Assembly: GCA_965224015.1 (NCBI GenBank)
Contig: OZ245032.1
Location: 1,860,001 to 1,924,000 of the forward strand
DNA from: CBDCVD01 sp965224015
Lineage (GTDB): Bacteria > Pseudomonadota > Alphaproteobacteria > Rhizobiales > CBDCVD01
Length of the DNA stretch: 64,000 bases
Direction: 5' to 3'
The translations under genes were made by a program, and so were the position numbers. Under the pieces are notes generated by a model. It worked only from the letters and a program-made list of their open reading frames with translations, made no database searches and was not told where the DNA came from. Shown here in pieces: positions 42,792 to 51,303 of this stretch (position 1 is its first letter; each line of letters begins with the position of its first letter).

Positions 42792-43061
42792 ATGTCGATT
42801 ACCCCTGATCGTAAACAGGAATTGATTGCCAAATATGCTACCACGGATGCCGATACGGGCTCACCTGAAGTCCAGGTCGCGATTCTGTCGGAGCGTATTC
42901 GCAATCTTACCGAGCACTTTAAAACCCATACCCATGATAATCATTCCCGCCGCGGACTTTTGAAGCTGGTTAGCCAGCGTCGCCGGCTGCTTGATTTTCT
43001 GAAAGGAAAAGACGAAGAGCGTTACAAAACGCTGATTGTCAGTTTGGGCCTACGCCGATAA
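42792..43061 (+). CDS. rpsO: 30S ribosomal protein S15
   Basis: This 89-residue primary 16S rRNA-binding protein has the S15 signature DTGSPEVQVAILSERIRNLTEHFKTH...HSRRGLLKLVSQRRRLLDFLK. The length is standard for bacteria. It is followed by pnp, as in most proteobacteria, with a gap of 238 bases in which I see no further gene. Confidence 0.97.
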   Translation: MSITPDRKQELIAKYATTDADTGSPEVQVAILSERIRNLTEHFKTHTHDNHSRRGLLKLVSQRRRLLDFLKGKDEERYKTLIVSLGLRR

Positions 43062-43299
43062 GTTACGCAAGGGCCCAGGCTTTGGAGTCATGGCAGGATT
43101 GCCGGATGCTTGTATTGAGACCAACGGGTTTTAAGGCAAGCGTCTCGTCATCTTGTCCATGACTCATCACGCTGTGGCTAAGACTATTTCCAGTCAGGAG
43201 ACTGTGGTGCCGAGTCAAGTGCCGCGGGGTCGTTCTGGAAATCGAAGGCGCGGCATATGTCTTTAGACGCATGAAACGATGAGAGATGAGAGACGAAAC

Positions 43300-45417
43300 A
43301 TGTTTACTATTCATAAACAAGAGATCGATTGGGGTGGACAGCCGCTGATACTTGAGACGGGTAGGATTGCCCGCCAGGCCGATGGCGCGGTTGTCGCCAC
43401 CCTCGGGGATACCAGTGTTCTGGCAACTGTTGTTGCCGAGAATGCGCCGCGTGAAGGGATTGATTTTTTCCCTTTAAGCGTTCACTACCAGGAGAAATTC
43501 TATGCCGCGGGTAAAATTCCTGGCGGCTATTTTCGCCGTGAGGGACGCCCTTCGGAGCGTGAGACCCTCATTTCCCGTCTTATCGATCGTCCCATCCGAC
43601 CCTTGTTCGCCAAGGGTTTCAGCAATGAAACCCAGGTTTTGGTTACGGTTCTTAGCCATGACATGGAGAACGATCCGGACATTCTGGCCATGGTTGCCAC
43701 ATCGGCGGCCCTGACGCTGTCGGGCATTCCGTTCTTGGGTCCCATTGGGGCTGCGCGGGTGGCTTACATTGACAACGGGTTTGTCCTCAACCCTGCCGTT
43801 GACGCCCTTGACAATTCCAAGCTTGATCTGGTTGTCGCGGGAACGGCTGATGCCGTATTGATGGTTGAATCAGAGGCTAACGAGCTCCCCGAGGACACAA
43901 TGCTTGAAGCGGTGATGTTTGGCCATAGGGCTTTTCAGCCGGTGATTGAGGCGATTATCCGCCTGGCCGAACATGCTGCCAAGGAGCCACGCGAACTGGT
44001 CGTTGAAGACACGAGCGCGCTTGAGGCGCGGGTTAAGGAATTGGCTGAGGCCGATTTGCGCGCGGCTTATGGGATCGTCGACAAGTCGGAACGCACGGAC
44101 GCCGTTGCAGTGGCCAAGAGCAAAGCCTGTAAGGCCCTGTGCAACGACGATGACGAAAACGCGCCAAATGAGCAGGCCGTCGGCCAGGCCTTGAAGGGGC
44201 TTGAAAAAACGATTGTTCGCTATGATATCCTGGACAAGGGCACCCGTATCGACGGACGCGCACTTGATGTGGTGCGTCCCATCGAGGCGGAGGTGGGCAT
44301 CTTGCCACGTGCCCATGGTTCGGCGCTATTTACCCGCGGTGAAACCCAGGCCCTGGTGGTGGCAACCCTTGGTACCGGAGAGGATGAGCAATATATTGAC
44401 ACCCTTGAAGGCACCGTAAAACAGGCGTTTTTGTTGCACTATAACTTCCCGCCGTTTTCGGTGGGGGAGACCGGCAGGGTCGGTTTTACCGGCCGTCGCG
44501 AAATCGGTCATGGCAAGCTTGCCTGGCGGGCCATTCATCCCATGATGCCGGACAAGGACACGTTCCCCTATACTATCAGGGTGGTGTCCGAGATTACCGA
44601 GAGCAACGGCTCATCGTCCATGGCAAGCGTGTGCGGTGCCTCTTTGGCGTTAATGGACGCGGGGGTTCCGCTGAACAGCGCGGTTGCGGGGATTGCCATG
44701 GGGTTAATCCTTGAGGGGGACAGGTTTGCAGTTCTGTCTGATATTCTTGGCGATGAGGATCATCTGGGGGACATGGATTTCAAGGTTGCTGGAACCCGCG
44801 ACGGGATCACATCGCTACAGATGGATATCAAGATCGCCGGCATTACCGAGGCAATCATGCGTCAGGCCCTGGAGCAGGCGCGCTCCGGTCGGCTGCATAT
44901 TCTTGAGACCATGGCGCGGGCCATTGATAGCGCGCGTCCTGAGCTTGGCGAATATGCTCCGCGGATTGAAACCTTAAAAATCCCCGTTGACAAGATCCGT
45001 GACGTGATTGGCTCCGGCGGTAAGGTTATTCGTGAAATCGTCGATACCACCGGCGCCAAGATCGATATTGCCGACGATGGCGTTATCAAGGTGGCCTCGG
45101 CGGACGGCAAGTCCATTGAACAGGCGATGACCTGGATTCGATCGATTACCGATGACCCGGAGGTGGGGCAGATTTATGACGGCAAGGTTGTCAAAGTCGT
45201 TGATTTTGGCGCCTTTGTTAATTTCTTTGGTGCGCGCGATGGACTGGTTCATATTTCCCAATTGGCGCCGCGGCGCGTCAACAGGGTGACTGACGTGGTC
45301 AGCGAGGGGGATATGGTGAAGGTCAAGTTGATAGGCATCGATGATCGGGGCAAAGTGCGCTTGTCTATGAAGGTTGTTGATCAAAGCACCGGCGAGGATC
45401 TTGACGAGGCGGTTTAA
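43300..45417 (+). CDS. pnp: Polyribonucleotide nucleotidyltransferase (PNPase)
   Basis: This 705-residue phosphorolytic 3-prime to 5-prime exoribonuclease of the RNA degradosome starts at ATG 43300 (MFTIHKQEI). Two RNase PH domains (about 10-210 and 325-540) flank an alpha-helical domain. A KH domain (about 550-615, IRDVIGSGGKVIREI) and an S1 domain (about 620-690, YDGKVVKVVDFGAFVNFF) follow. The catalytic-side motif ESNGSSSMASVCGASLALMD is intact. Residues upstream (43279 onward) do not match the family. Confidence 0.97.
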   Translation: MFTIHKQEIDWGGQPLILETGRIARQADGAVVATLGDTSVLATVVAENAPREGIDFFPLSVHYQEKFYAAGKIPGGYFRREGRPSERETLISRLIDRPIRPLFAKGFSNETQVLVTVLSHDMENDPDILAMVATSAALTLSGIPFLGPIGAARVAYIDNGFVLNPAVDALDNSKLDLVVAGTADAVLMVESEANELPEDTMLEAVMFGHRAFQPVIEAIIRLAEHAAKEPRELVVEDTSALEARVKELAEADLRAAYGIVDKSERTDAVAVAKSKACKALCNDDDENAPNEQAVGQALKGLEKTIVRYDILDKGTRIDGRALDVVRPIEAEVGILPRAHGSALFTRGETQALVVATLGTGEDEQYIDTLEGTVKQAFLLHYNFPPFSVGETGRVGFTGRREIGHGKLAWRAIHPMMPDKDTFPYTIRVVSEITESNGSSSMASVCGASLALMDAGVPLNSAVAGIAMGLILEGDRFAVLSDILGDEDHLGDMDFKVAGTRDGITSLQMDIKIAGITEAIMRQALEQARSGRLHILETMARAIDSARPELGEYAPRIETLKIPVDKIRDVIGSGGKVIREIVDTTGAKIDIADDGVIKVASADGKSIEQAMTWIRSITDDPEVGQIYDGKVVKVVDFGAFVNFFGARDGLVHISQLAPRRVNRVTDVVSEGDMVKVKLIGIDDRGKVRLSMKVVDQSTGEDLDEAV

Positions 45418-45430
45418 CTAGTCCATTAGA

Positions 45431-45565
45431 GTCTCATACGGCTAAAGCGAAATTCCGCCTTCTTGCCTGCTTTTCCTGATCGCTGTTCCTGGTATTCTTG
45501 GGTTTAGAAGCCAGAGCGAGCGGTTGCTGAGAAGCCGAAACGCTTTAGACGATTTCGCATGAGAC
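45431..45565. repeat. Imperfect long inverted repeat between pnp and tRNA-Lys
   Basis: GTCTCATACGGCTAAAGCG at the left and CGCTTTAGACGATTTCGCATGAGAC at the right pair with small gaps. The inner parts (ttccgccttctt / gagaagccga) extend the pairing. It could be a transcript-end hairpin or a decayed mobile element. No T-run follows. Confidence 0.5.
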
Positions 45566-45613
45566 GATTTGCAAAATTAGGGATGCGCTGAGGCAAAACG
45601 GTGTGTCCCGGTT

Positions 45614-45686
45614 GGGCCCGTAGCTCAGTTGGTAGAGCAACTGACTTTTAATCAGTGGGTCGCAGGTTCGATTCCTGCCGGGCTCA
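45614..45686 (+). tRNA. tRNA-Lys (TTT)
   Basis: The tRNA starts GGGCCCGTAGCTCAG and ends GGTTCGATTCCTGCCGGGCTC plus discriminator A. The anticodon loop CTTTTAA gives anticodon TTT. CCA is encoded at 45687-45689. Confidence 0.97.
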
Positions 45687-45715
45687 CCAGTAAAATCTCT
45701 TAGCCATAACCGGGG

Positions 45716-46999
45716 TTACTGTAATGCCGCCGGGAGAAACAGTGCGATCTGCGGAAACGCTATCAAAGCAGCAACCATCAACAGCATCGCAAACACATAA
45801 GGGATGACCCCCAACATAACCTCGCTCAATTTACCGCTTTTGCGGGCTCCCTGAACAACGTAGAGGTTCAGACCGACGGGAGGAGATATCAACGCCATTT
45901 CAATGAGCACGATCATCAGGATGCCAAACCAGATCACATCGTACCCTTGCGCGATGATCAGCGGTACAATAATGGGGATCGTTACCACCATAAGTGACAG
46001 GGTTTCGATAAAAAAGCCCAGAACGATGTAAATGCAAACCACCACGAGGATGGTCATCAGGGGTGAGAGGCCCAGTCCATCAAGCAAGGACTTGAGTTCC
46101 GCCCCCAGTCCAGCTGACGCCAGTGTGAAATTCAAAAACGATGCGCCGATTACGATGAGCATAATCATTGACGTGATCTTGATCGTTCCGACAACACTCT
46201 CGCTGATTATTTGAATAGAAAGACCACCAAAGAACGCCGCAATGGCAAGGGCACCCGCAACACCAACGGCAGCCGCCTCCGTTGGGGTCGCCCAGCCCTT
46301 ATAAATTGTGCCGATAATTGCGCCGAACAAGATAATGATAGGCACCAACTGTACCAACGCGCGCAGCATGTCCGCAACGCTAAAGAAACGGCGCGTTCCC
46401 CCCAGTTCAGGGCGTAGCAGGCAGATCAGGGCGGTTATGACCATGAAACCCAGGGCAAGAAGCAGGCCCGGCAAAAGGCCGGCCAGGAATAATTGCGGAA
46501 TTGATGATTGCGTCAAAAATCCATAGACAATGAGATTGATTGAAGGGGGAATCATAATTCCCAGCGTTCCGCCCGCGGCAATGGCACCGGAGAAAAGTTT
46601 GGGATCATAACCCAGTTTTTCGGCCTGTGGCATCGCAACAGTGGCAACTGTCGCCGCGGTGGCAACAGAGGAACCGGAGATCGCCGAAAACATGGTGGAT
46701 GTCGCGACATTTGCGTGCACCAATCCGCCGGGCAACCAGGAAACCCAACGATCAAGCGCGGCATATGTTCGCGTTGCGATGCCACTTCGAACCAGGATTT
46801 CACCAAGCAATACAAAAAACGGAATGGCGATCAAAGTCGCATTGTTGGAAGTCGACCAAACGAGATTACCAAGGCCCCTGATAAGTGGGAAGGGGCTGAA
46901 GAACATATCGATCCCGAACCCCAAAAGGAAAAGAACGATGCCTACGGGAATGGAAAGAATTAAAAGGGCAATGAGCCCAACAGATACGGAGGCGATCAT
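45716..46999 (-). CDS. dctM: TRAP transporter large permease (DctM)
   Basis: This 427-residue membrane protein has about 12 hydrophobic segments of the DctM family. Conserved stretches include GDLVWSTSN-type N-terminal region, FSAISGSSVATAATVATVAMP and GTLGIMIPPSINLIVYGFLT. It is the Na+-coupled channel subunit importing a small carboxylate together with DctQ and DctP. Its ATG overlaps the dctQ stop codon (ATGA). The gene order on this strand is lysR, DUF1445, dctP, dctQ, dctM. Confidence 0.93.
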   Translation of the reverse strand: MIASVSVGLIALLILSIPVGIVLFLLGFGIDMFFSPFPLIRGLGNLVWSTSNNATLIAIPFFVLLGEILVRSGIATRTYAALDRWVSWLPGGLVHANVATSTMFSAISGSSVATAATVATVAMPQAEKLGYDPKLFSGAIAAGGTLGIMIPPSINLIVYGFLTQSSIPQLFLAGLLPGLLLALGFMVITALICLLRPELGGTRRFFSVADMLRALVQLVPIIILFGAIIGTIYKGWATPTEAAAVGVAGALAIAAFFGGLSIQIISESVVGTIKITSMIMLIVIGASFLNFTLASAGLGAELKSLLDGLGLSPLMTILVVVCIYIVLGFFIETLSLMVVTIPIIVPLIIAQGYDVIWFGILMIVLIEMALISPPVGLNLYVVQGARKSGKLSEVMLGVIPYVFAMLLMVAALIAFPQIALFLPAALQ

Positions 47000-47544
47000 T
47001 GCGTGCTCTCCTCTTCTCCCAAGGTGCCGATCGCGGCCTCGGATTCAGAGTGTTTGCCGCGCAACACCAGAGCGACGCCGGAAAGGAAGGTGAGGAGAGA
47101 CACCACCGCAAACCAGACCCAACCGGCAAACCATGGGATCTGAACAAGCGCCAGCGGTGTCTCCAGGGGCGTGTTCGCCCGTGAGCTGTTCAACAATGAC
47201 CGCTCAACAACGGGCCAGCAGCGAAACGCAACAATGGTGACTGTAATTGACAGAACGAGTAATGAGAACAGATCGAAAAGAGACCGTCCCAGCGCCCTGA
47301 CCTGGCCGCGAATTATATCGATCCTGACATGGCTTAGTTCCAGCAGCGCGAAGCCCATTCCCCACGACGTGACAATCGCCATCACATAGCCACTGATTTC
47401 GTCGGTACCGCCGAGGGAGGAGCCCAATTGGCGAACGATAATTTCGGCCAAAATAAACACGACACAAACAAGCAGCAACACCCCGATCAGCATCGCGACC
47501 CATCGGTTCAGCTTTCTCATTAGAGCCAGAATTCTCTGCGCCAT
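46996..47544 (-). CDS. dctQ: TRAP transporter small permease (DctQ)
   Basis: This 182-residue protein has four transmembrane helices in the DctQ pattern, including ILAEIIVRQLGSSLGGTDEISGYVMAI. ATG 47544 is preceded by GGGAGGGAG. The longer frame to 47634 would overlap dctP and is not supported. It is fused to no other domain. The dctP stop codon lies 27 bases upstream. Confidence 0.9.
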   Translation of the reverse strand: MAQRILALMRKLNRWVAMLIGVLLLVCVVFILAEIIVRQLGSSLGGTDEISGYVMAIVTSWGMGFALLELSHVRIDIIRGQVRALGRSLFDLFSLLVLSITVTIVAFRCWPVVERSLLNSSRANTPLETPLALVQIPWFAGWVWFAVVSLLTFLSGVALVLRGKHSESEAAIGTLGEEESTQ

Positions 47545-47570
47545 TGAACTCCCTCCCGTTCCTGCAAAGA

Positions 47571-48608
47571 TTATTTGACGGACACGCTCACACCCACAGC
47601 CTTGCCCACGGATGCATTCCATCGCTCTGTCCATTCAGGCCCCGCGCGCTTTGCCCATTCGGGAAGCACTTCGTCCTCAAGGATGGATCGGGCTTTATCA
47701 AAGTCCGTGGCGGAGACATCGACAAGCACCATCGAACGGGTGTCCCCCGATGCGCAACTGCCGTTGCCCGTAAGGCAAGCAATATCGTTAATCAATGCGC
47801 CCTGCGCCAGCGCCCAGGCAGGGTCTTCAAATTCCGCTTTGATCTGGTCCTGGATGAGCTTTTGCGTGCCGGCATCAAGCGAATTCCACTTATCGAGGTT
47901 AACAGCGGTTACGACAGAGTCCCAGCCGCCAAGGGGTATCGGTAAAAGGTGTGTGGAAACTTCCCACCATCCGGCACTGTAACCGGAGCCGGCACCGGTC
48001 ACCGCGCAATCCACGACGCCCTTTTGTAGGGCCCCTGGAACCTCAGCAAAACTCACATTGACACCCTCGGCGCCAAGGGCTTCAAGAAACTTTGCTGTCA
48101 TGCGCCCGGATGCGCGGACTTTCAATCCCTTGAGACCGTCCAGGCCTTCGACCTGCGCATTGCAGAACACAACCTGCGGCGGGTAGGGCGCGATGGCCAG
48201 CACATGGCTGTTGAAGCGGGCTTTGTAGATATCTGCCACCATTGGACGGGCGGCATCGACCATTTTGCGCGCCTCGTCGGCGGAAAGCGCAAGCAGCGGT
48301 ACATCCAATCCTTCCAGCTCAGGCGCGTCCGCGACGGCATAATCGGCAACGGTCATCGCCACGTCATAGACGCCGTCCCCGAGTAGTCGAAACACATCGC
48401 CAACCCCAAGGTTCATCTGGTTGTGCGTGGTTAGCGCCACGTTGAGCTTGCCGTTCGAGGCCGCGGGCAATTTTTCCAACCAGAAAGGGGCTTCAAATTG
48501 TTTGTGAAGCGGCAGGCTGGACCAACTGCCAACAACGGACAGATCCTCCGCTGCCGCAGGCAGGCTCATTGTAGCCCATGTCGCGAGTGTTAAAAGTGTT
48601 CTCTTCAT
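47571..48608 (-). CDS. dctP: TRAP transporter solute-binding protein (DctP)
   Basis: This 345-residue periplasmic protein has a signal peptide (residues 1-20, ending LPAAAED) and the DctP fold. It has the GLKVRASGRMTAKFLEALGAE and SFAEVPGALQKGVVDCAVTG segments. The Arg in the first of these normally binds the ligand carboxylate. It delivers an organic acid to DctQM. ATG 48608 follows AGGGAGAA. The neighbouring DUF1445 enzyme may act on the imported acid. The ligand is unknown. Confidence 0.92.
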   Translation of the reverse strand: MKRTLLTLATWATMSLPAAAEDLSVVGSWSSLPLHKQFEAPFWLEKLPAASNGKLNVALTTHNQMNLGVGDVFRLLGDGVYDVAMTVADYAVADAPELEGLDVPLLALSADEARKMVDAARPMVADIYKARFNSHVLAIAPYPPQVVFCNAQVEGLDGLKGLKVRASGRMTAKFLEALGAEGVNVSFAEVPGALQKGVVDCAVTGAGSGYSAGWWEVSTHLLPIPLGGWDSVVTAVNLDKWNSLDAGTQKLIQDQIKAEFEDPAWALAQGALINDIACLTGNGSCASGDTRSMVLVDVSATDFDKARSILEDEVLPEWAKRAGPEWTERWNASVGKAVGVSVSVK

Positions 48609-48628
48609 GATGTTCTCCCTGTTGATGG

Positions 48629-48650
48629 GTTCTATTAAGACATGACACGC
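48629..48650 (-). repeat. Repeat C end fragment
   Basis: gttctattaagacatgacacgc is the right end of repeat C. It lies in the 48-base gap between the DUF1445 gene and dctP, 20 bases from the dctP start codon. Confidence 0.7.
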
Positions 48651-48656
48651 CCACAT

Positions 48657-49487
48657 CTAGCGCGTGCCAGGCCAGAAATGCGCAAGCGAAACGTCAACCG
48701 CCGGCACCGTGGTTGAGGCAATGTCGGTCACCAGCATGCAGCCAGGGGCATGGGTGATGCAGAGTTCGGGTTTGGCGCGCTCGATCGCAGCCTGTGGTGT
48801 GACACCGCATGCCCAGAAGACCGGAATCTCGTTGCCGGGATTGTCGACCGGATCTCCATAATCCGGATTGCTGAGGTCACCAATCCCTATCTTGTCGGGG
48901 CTACCCCAGTAAACAGGGGTGCCGTGGGCATGGGGATATCGCGCCGAGAGATCGAAAATCCTGGGAATTTGGTTCTCAGGATAAAAGCGCATTGTCACCA
49001 CAAGGGGGCCGTGAAAAATACCGCCGGGGGTTGTCTCGATGTTCGTCCGGAACATGGGAACGTTGCAGCCATTTTCGATATGGCGAACCGGGTAGCCATT
49101 GCGTATCAGGGCGTCCTCAAAGGTGAACGAGCAGCCGAGAACAAACGACACGAGATCGCGGCGCCAGATATCGGCAATTGACAAGGCTTCCCGTTCCAGT
49201 TTGCCCTCTCGAAATATGCGATACCTTGGGACATCGGTCCTGATATCGATGTGACCGAGCTCTGGAATTTCGAACTCCCCGGGCTGCGCGAGCCCAATCA
49301 ATGGGCACGGTTTCGGGTTGTTCATACAGTACAACAGGAAGTCGGTTGCATGGCGTTGAGGCAGGATGACAACGTTTCCCTGAAGGAAATCCGGAGCCTG
49401 ACCCGCGGTCAGGCCATCAAAACGACCGCTACGCACGTCCTGCCGAAGTTCGCGCCCTGTACGAAATTTCTGTATGACTTTTCCCAC
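48657..49487 (-). CDS. DUF1445/YcsI-type putative hydro-lyase (D-glutamate cyclase-like)
   Basis: This 276-residue protein has the family pattern FVLGCSFTFEDALIRNG, PVRHIENGCNVPMFRTNI and a later HGTPVYWGSP.KIGI block. It ends with an ITHAPGCMLVTD motif. Bacterial members are annotated as hydro-lyases; a eukaryotic relative is D-glutamate cyclase. The GTG start at 49487 has a good AGGAGG 8 bases upstream. It lies between a LysR regulator gene and TRAP transporter genes, so its substrate is probably the imported acid. Confidence 0.83.
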   Translation of the reverse strand: MGKVIQKFRTGRELRQDVRSGRFDGLTAGQAPDFLQGNVVILPQRHATDFLLYCMNNPKPCPLIGLAQPGEFEIPELGHIDIRTDVPRYRIFREGKLEREALSIADIWRRDLVSFVLGCSFTFEDALIRNGYPVRHIENGCNVPMFRTNIETTPGGIFHGPLVVTMRFYPENQIPRIFDLSARYPHAHGTPVYWGSPDKIGIGDLSNPDYGDPVDNPGNEIPVFWACGVTPQAAIERAKPELCITHAPGCMLVTDIASTTVPAVDVSLAHFWPGTR

Positions 49488-49529
49488 CAGTACCTCCTTC
49501 CTATACGAAAGAACAATCCTGATGAAAAA

Positions 49530-50456
49530 TCAAATAGAATTTTTTGACTGATTTTGATAAATATTTTTTATGAGTTTAGGTTGCAGGAATTCCGCGGCAC
49601 TGTGTGATATCTCGCTCACAAGTCTGCTGTAAGCGGTGCCGGATACAAAGCTTGCCGTAAAAGCAATGGGGGGTAGCTCGAAATCGGTCTGAAGCGCAAC
49701 AAGTGACCCGCGGGACAACTCCGTGGTGACGATGGCTCGCGGCAAAGCGCATATCCCGTACCCTGCTATTGCCAATCGAACGATCGCGCCCAGAGACGCA
49801 GAACTCGTTATGTTCAGCTTGCCGGTCACATGCGGAGCGAGTAGCTCGCGGATTTGACGATAAGGCCTTGTGTTGGCGGAAAACGTTATGACAGACTGAT
49901 GCGCAAGGTGATCTATTGACCACGTCCTGTGCTTGCCGGCGAGTTCTTGTGTTGCGCATAGCACCATGTCGTAGCTGCACAGATCTACATTTTCGATGCT
50001 GGCTTCAGCCACGGGGCCCATCAGGAACGCCAGGTCGATTTCCCGTGCAATAAGCGCATTTCTCAGGTTATTGCTGGCATCAACATTCAGGTCAAAGTTC
50101 AGATTTGGGCGGGTCGTTGCAAAATGGGCGAGAAAGTCAGGAAGCCAACTGCCTACGATGGTTTCTGATGACCCCATGCGAACGGTTTGCTCCACGGTTA
50201 CCGTGTCGGAAAAGGCGCTGACGACCGACTGATCCAGCTTCATCAGTTTTTCGGCATAGGGCAATAATTTGCGCCCGACAGGGGTCAGTTCGGCATTGCG
50301 CGTATCACGCACAAACACCTCCGCCCCCAAATCCTGTTCCAGAACCTGGATGCGTGCTGTGATTGCCGGTTGGGTCAAATGAAGACGCTCCGCGGCAGCG
50401 CGAAAACGGCTCAAAGTTGCGACCCAGTAGAACGTGTCAAGGTTACGGATCTTCAA
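49530..50456 (-). CDS. LysR family transcriptional regulator
   Basis: This 308-residue regulator has an N-terminal winged HTH (residues 1-60, FYWVATLSRFRAAAERLHLTQ) and a C-terminal periplasmic-binding-like effector domain (about 90-295). It is co-directional with and upstream of the DUF1445-dctPQM genes, with a 42-base gap, and probably controls them. The effector is unknown. A repeat C end lies just upstream of its start. Confidence 0.9.
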   Translation of the reverse strand: MKIRNLDTFYWVATLSRFRAAAERLHLTQPAITARIQVLEQDLGAEVFVRDTRNAELTPVGRKLLPYAEKLMKLDQSVVSAFSDTVTVEQTVRMGSSETIVGSWLPDFLAHFATTRPNLNFDLNVDASNNLRNALIAREIDLAFLMGPVAEASIENVDLCSYDMVLCATQELAGKHRTWSIDHLAHQSVITFSANTRPYRQIRELLAPHVTGKLNITSSASLGAIVRLAIAGYGICALPRAIVTTELSRGSLVALQTDFELPPIAFTASFVSGTAYSRLVSEISHSAAEFLQPKLIKNIYQNQSKNSI

Positions 50457-50523
50457 TGGGTTGTCCCTGTGGCATTAGAGCGTGTCATGTTTTCATAGAA
50501 GCAATTCTGTTTCTACTGAAGAA

Positions 50524-50940
50524 CTACCGGCTGGAGCCGGTAGGTTCATTCATATGCTTCTCCAGATACTCAAGTACGATGTCTTCTGTGATGGCGCCAT
50601 TGGTTGTTGAAAAGTACCCCCGGCCCCAAAAATGACGACCCCAATAACGCTTTTTCAGCTGCGGAAACTCTCTTTGGATCTTATATGATGAACGACCTTT
50701 CATCTTGCGCATCAGATCGCTCACCGACAGCTTTGGCGGGATTGAGACAAACATATGCACATGATCATTGGACAAAACACCTTTGATGATCTCAACACCG
50801 TTTTCCGCACAAACCTGTCGGATGATCTCCCTGACGCGCAAGCGGATATCGCCTTTGAGGACTTTGTATCTATACTTGGTTGACCATACCAAGTGATATC
50901 TGTGATAAAAAACACAATGTTTTCCTTTTTGGTATTGCAT
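50524..50940 (-). CDS. tnpA: IS200/IS605-family transposase TnpA
   Basis: This 138-residue Y1 single-strand transposase starts at ATG 50940 (MQYQKGKHCVFYHRYHLVW). The HUH motif is NDHVHMFV, and the catalytic tyrosine is probably that in WGRGYFSTTNG. The length is normal for IS200 TnpA and the frame is intact, so the protein may be active. No TnpB accompanies it. The start codon is embedded in a 32-bp perfect inverted repeat. The stop codon lies in the right-end hairpin. Confidence 0.92.
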   Translation of the reverse strand: MQYQKGKHCVFYHRYHLVWSTKYRYKVLKGDIRLRVREIIRQVCAENGVEIIKGVLSNDHVHMFVSIPPKLSVSDLMRKMKGRSSYKIQREFPQLKKRYWGRHFWGRGYFSTTNGAITEDIVLEYLEKHMNEPTGSSR

Positions 50941-51017
50941 GACCTGACTCCGGAGAAAAAATTGAACCATAAGAGCCCTACGGGCGGTTCAATTTTTTCT
51001 CCGGAGTCAGGTCATGC
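50937..51017 (-). promoter_or_regulatory. tnpA: 32-bp perfect inverted repeat over the tnpA start
   Basis: Arms 50937-50968 and 50986-51017 are perfectly complementary, with a 17-base loop. The ribosome-binding region and ATG of tnpA lie in one arm. The hairpin should mask initiation in transcripts entering from outside, as known for IS200 leader structures. Confidence 0.85.
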
Positions 51018-51100
51018 TTTTCACATTTGCGCTAAAGCAACCCGTCTGAAGACGGGGGATTTAAACCCTATAAGTGGATATTAAAACATGACACGCTCTA

Positions 51101-51203
51101 ATACCAAGGGTCTTTAACAATGACTCATGGATTAGCGTCAAAGAGGTGTGTTATCAAGGCAGTACACCAGTCAGCGTGTCTATAAAGCCAATACCGCTGG
51201 TAT
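51101..51203 (+). repeat. Repeat B, single intact 103-bp copy
   Basis: ATACCAAGGGTCTTT to CCGCTGGTAT. With the core as TACC...GGTA, the flanking triplets are TAA on both sides. It is joined directly to the outer end of the C/IS200 element. Confidence 0.9.
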
Positions 51204-51208
51204 AATGC

Positions 51209-51285
51209 CAAGGGGCTTTGTCAAGGGCCCTTGCTATAGGACAACGGTTTTCAGCTTGGGCAAAGCGGCAAACGCAAAGCCCCTT
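51209..51285. repeat. Inverted repeat CAAGGGGCTTTG, related to 54544-54594
   Basis: CAAGGGGCTTTG (51209) and CAAAGCCCCTTG (51274) form 12-bp arms. The segment gcgtttgccg...cccaagctgaaaacc (reverse strand) resembles the short element at 54544-54594. It lies just downstream of the EAL gene stop and could serve as its transcript end. Confidence 0.55.
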
Positions 51286-51303
51286 GATTTTATCATACCG
51301 ATT

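Larger units (their letters stand above)
50477..51100 (-). mobile_element. IS200-type element enclosed by repeat C ends
   Basis: Outer ends are AGAGCGTGTCATG (50477) and CATGACACGCTCT (ending about 51098), the terminal inverted repeats of repeat C. Inside lies an IS200/IS605-type element. Its subterminal hairpins are CTACCGGCTGGAGCCGGTAG (50524-50543) and CCCGTCTGAAGACGGG (51040-51055). The simplest reading is that an IS200-type element inserted into a C element. Such insertions leave no target duplication, as seen here. Confidence 0.75.
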
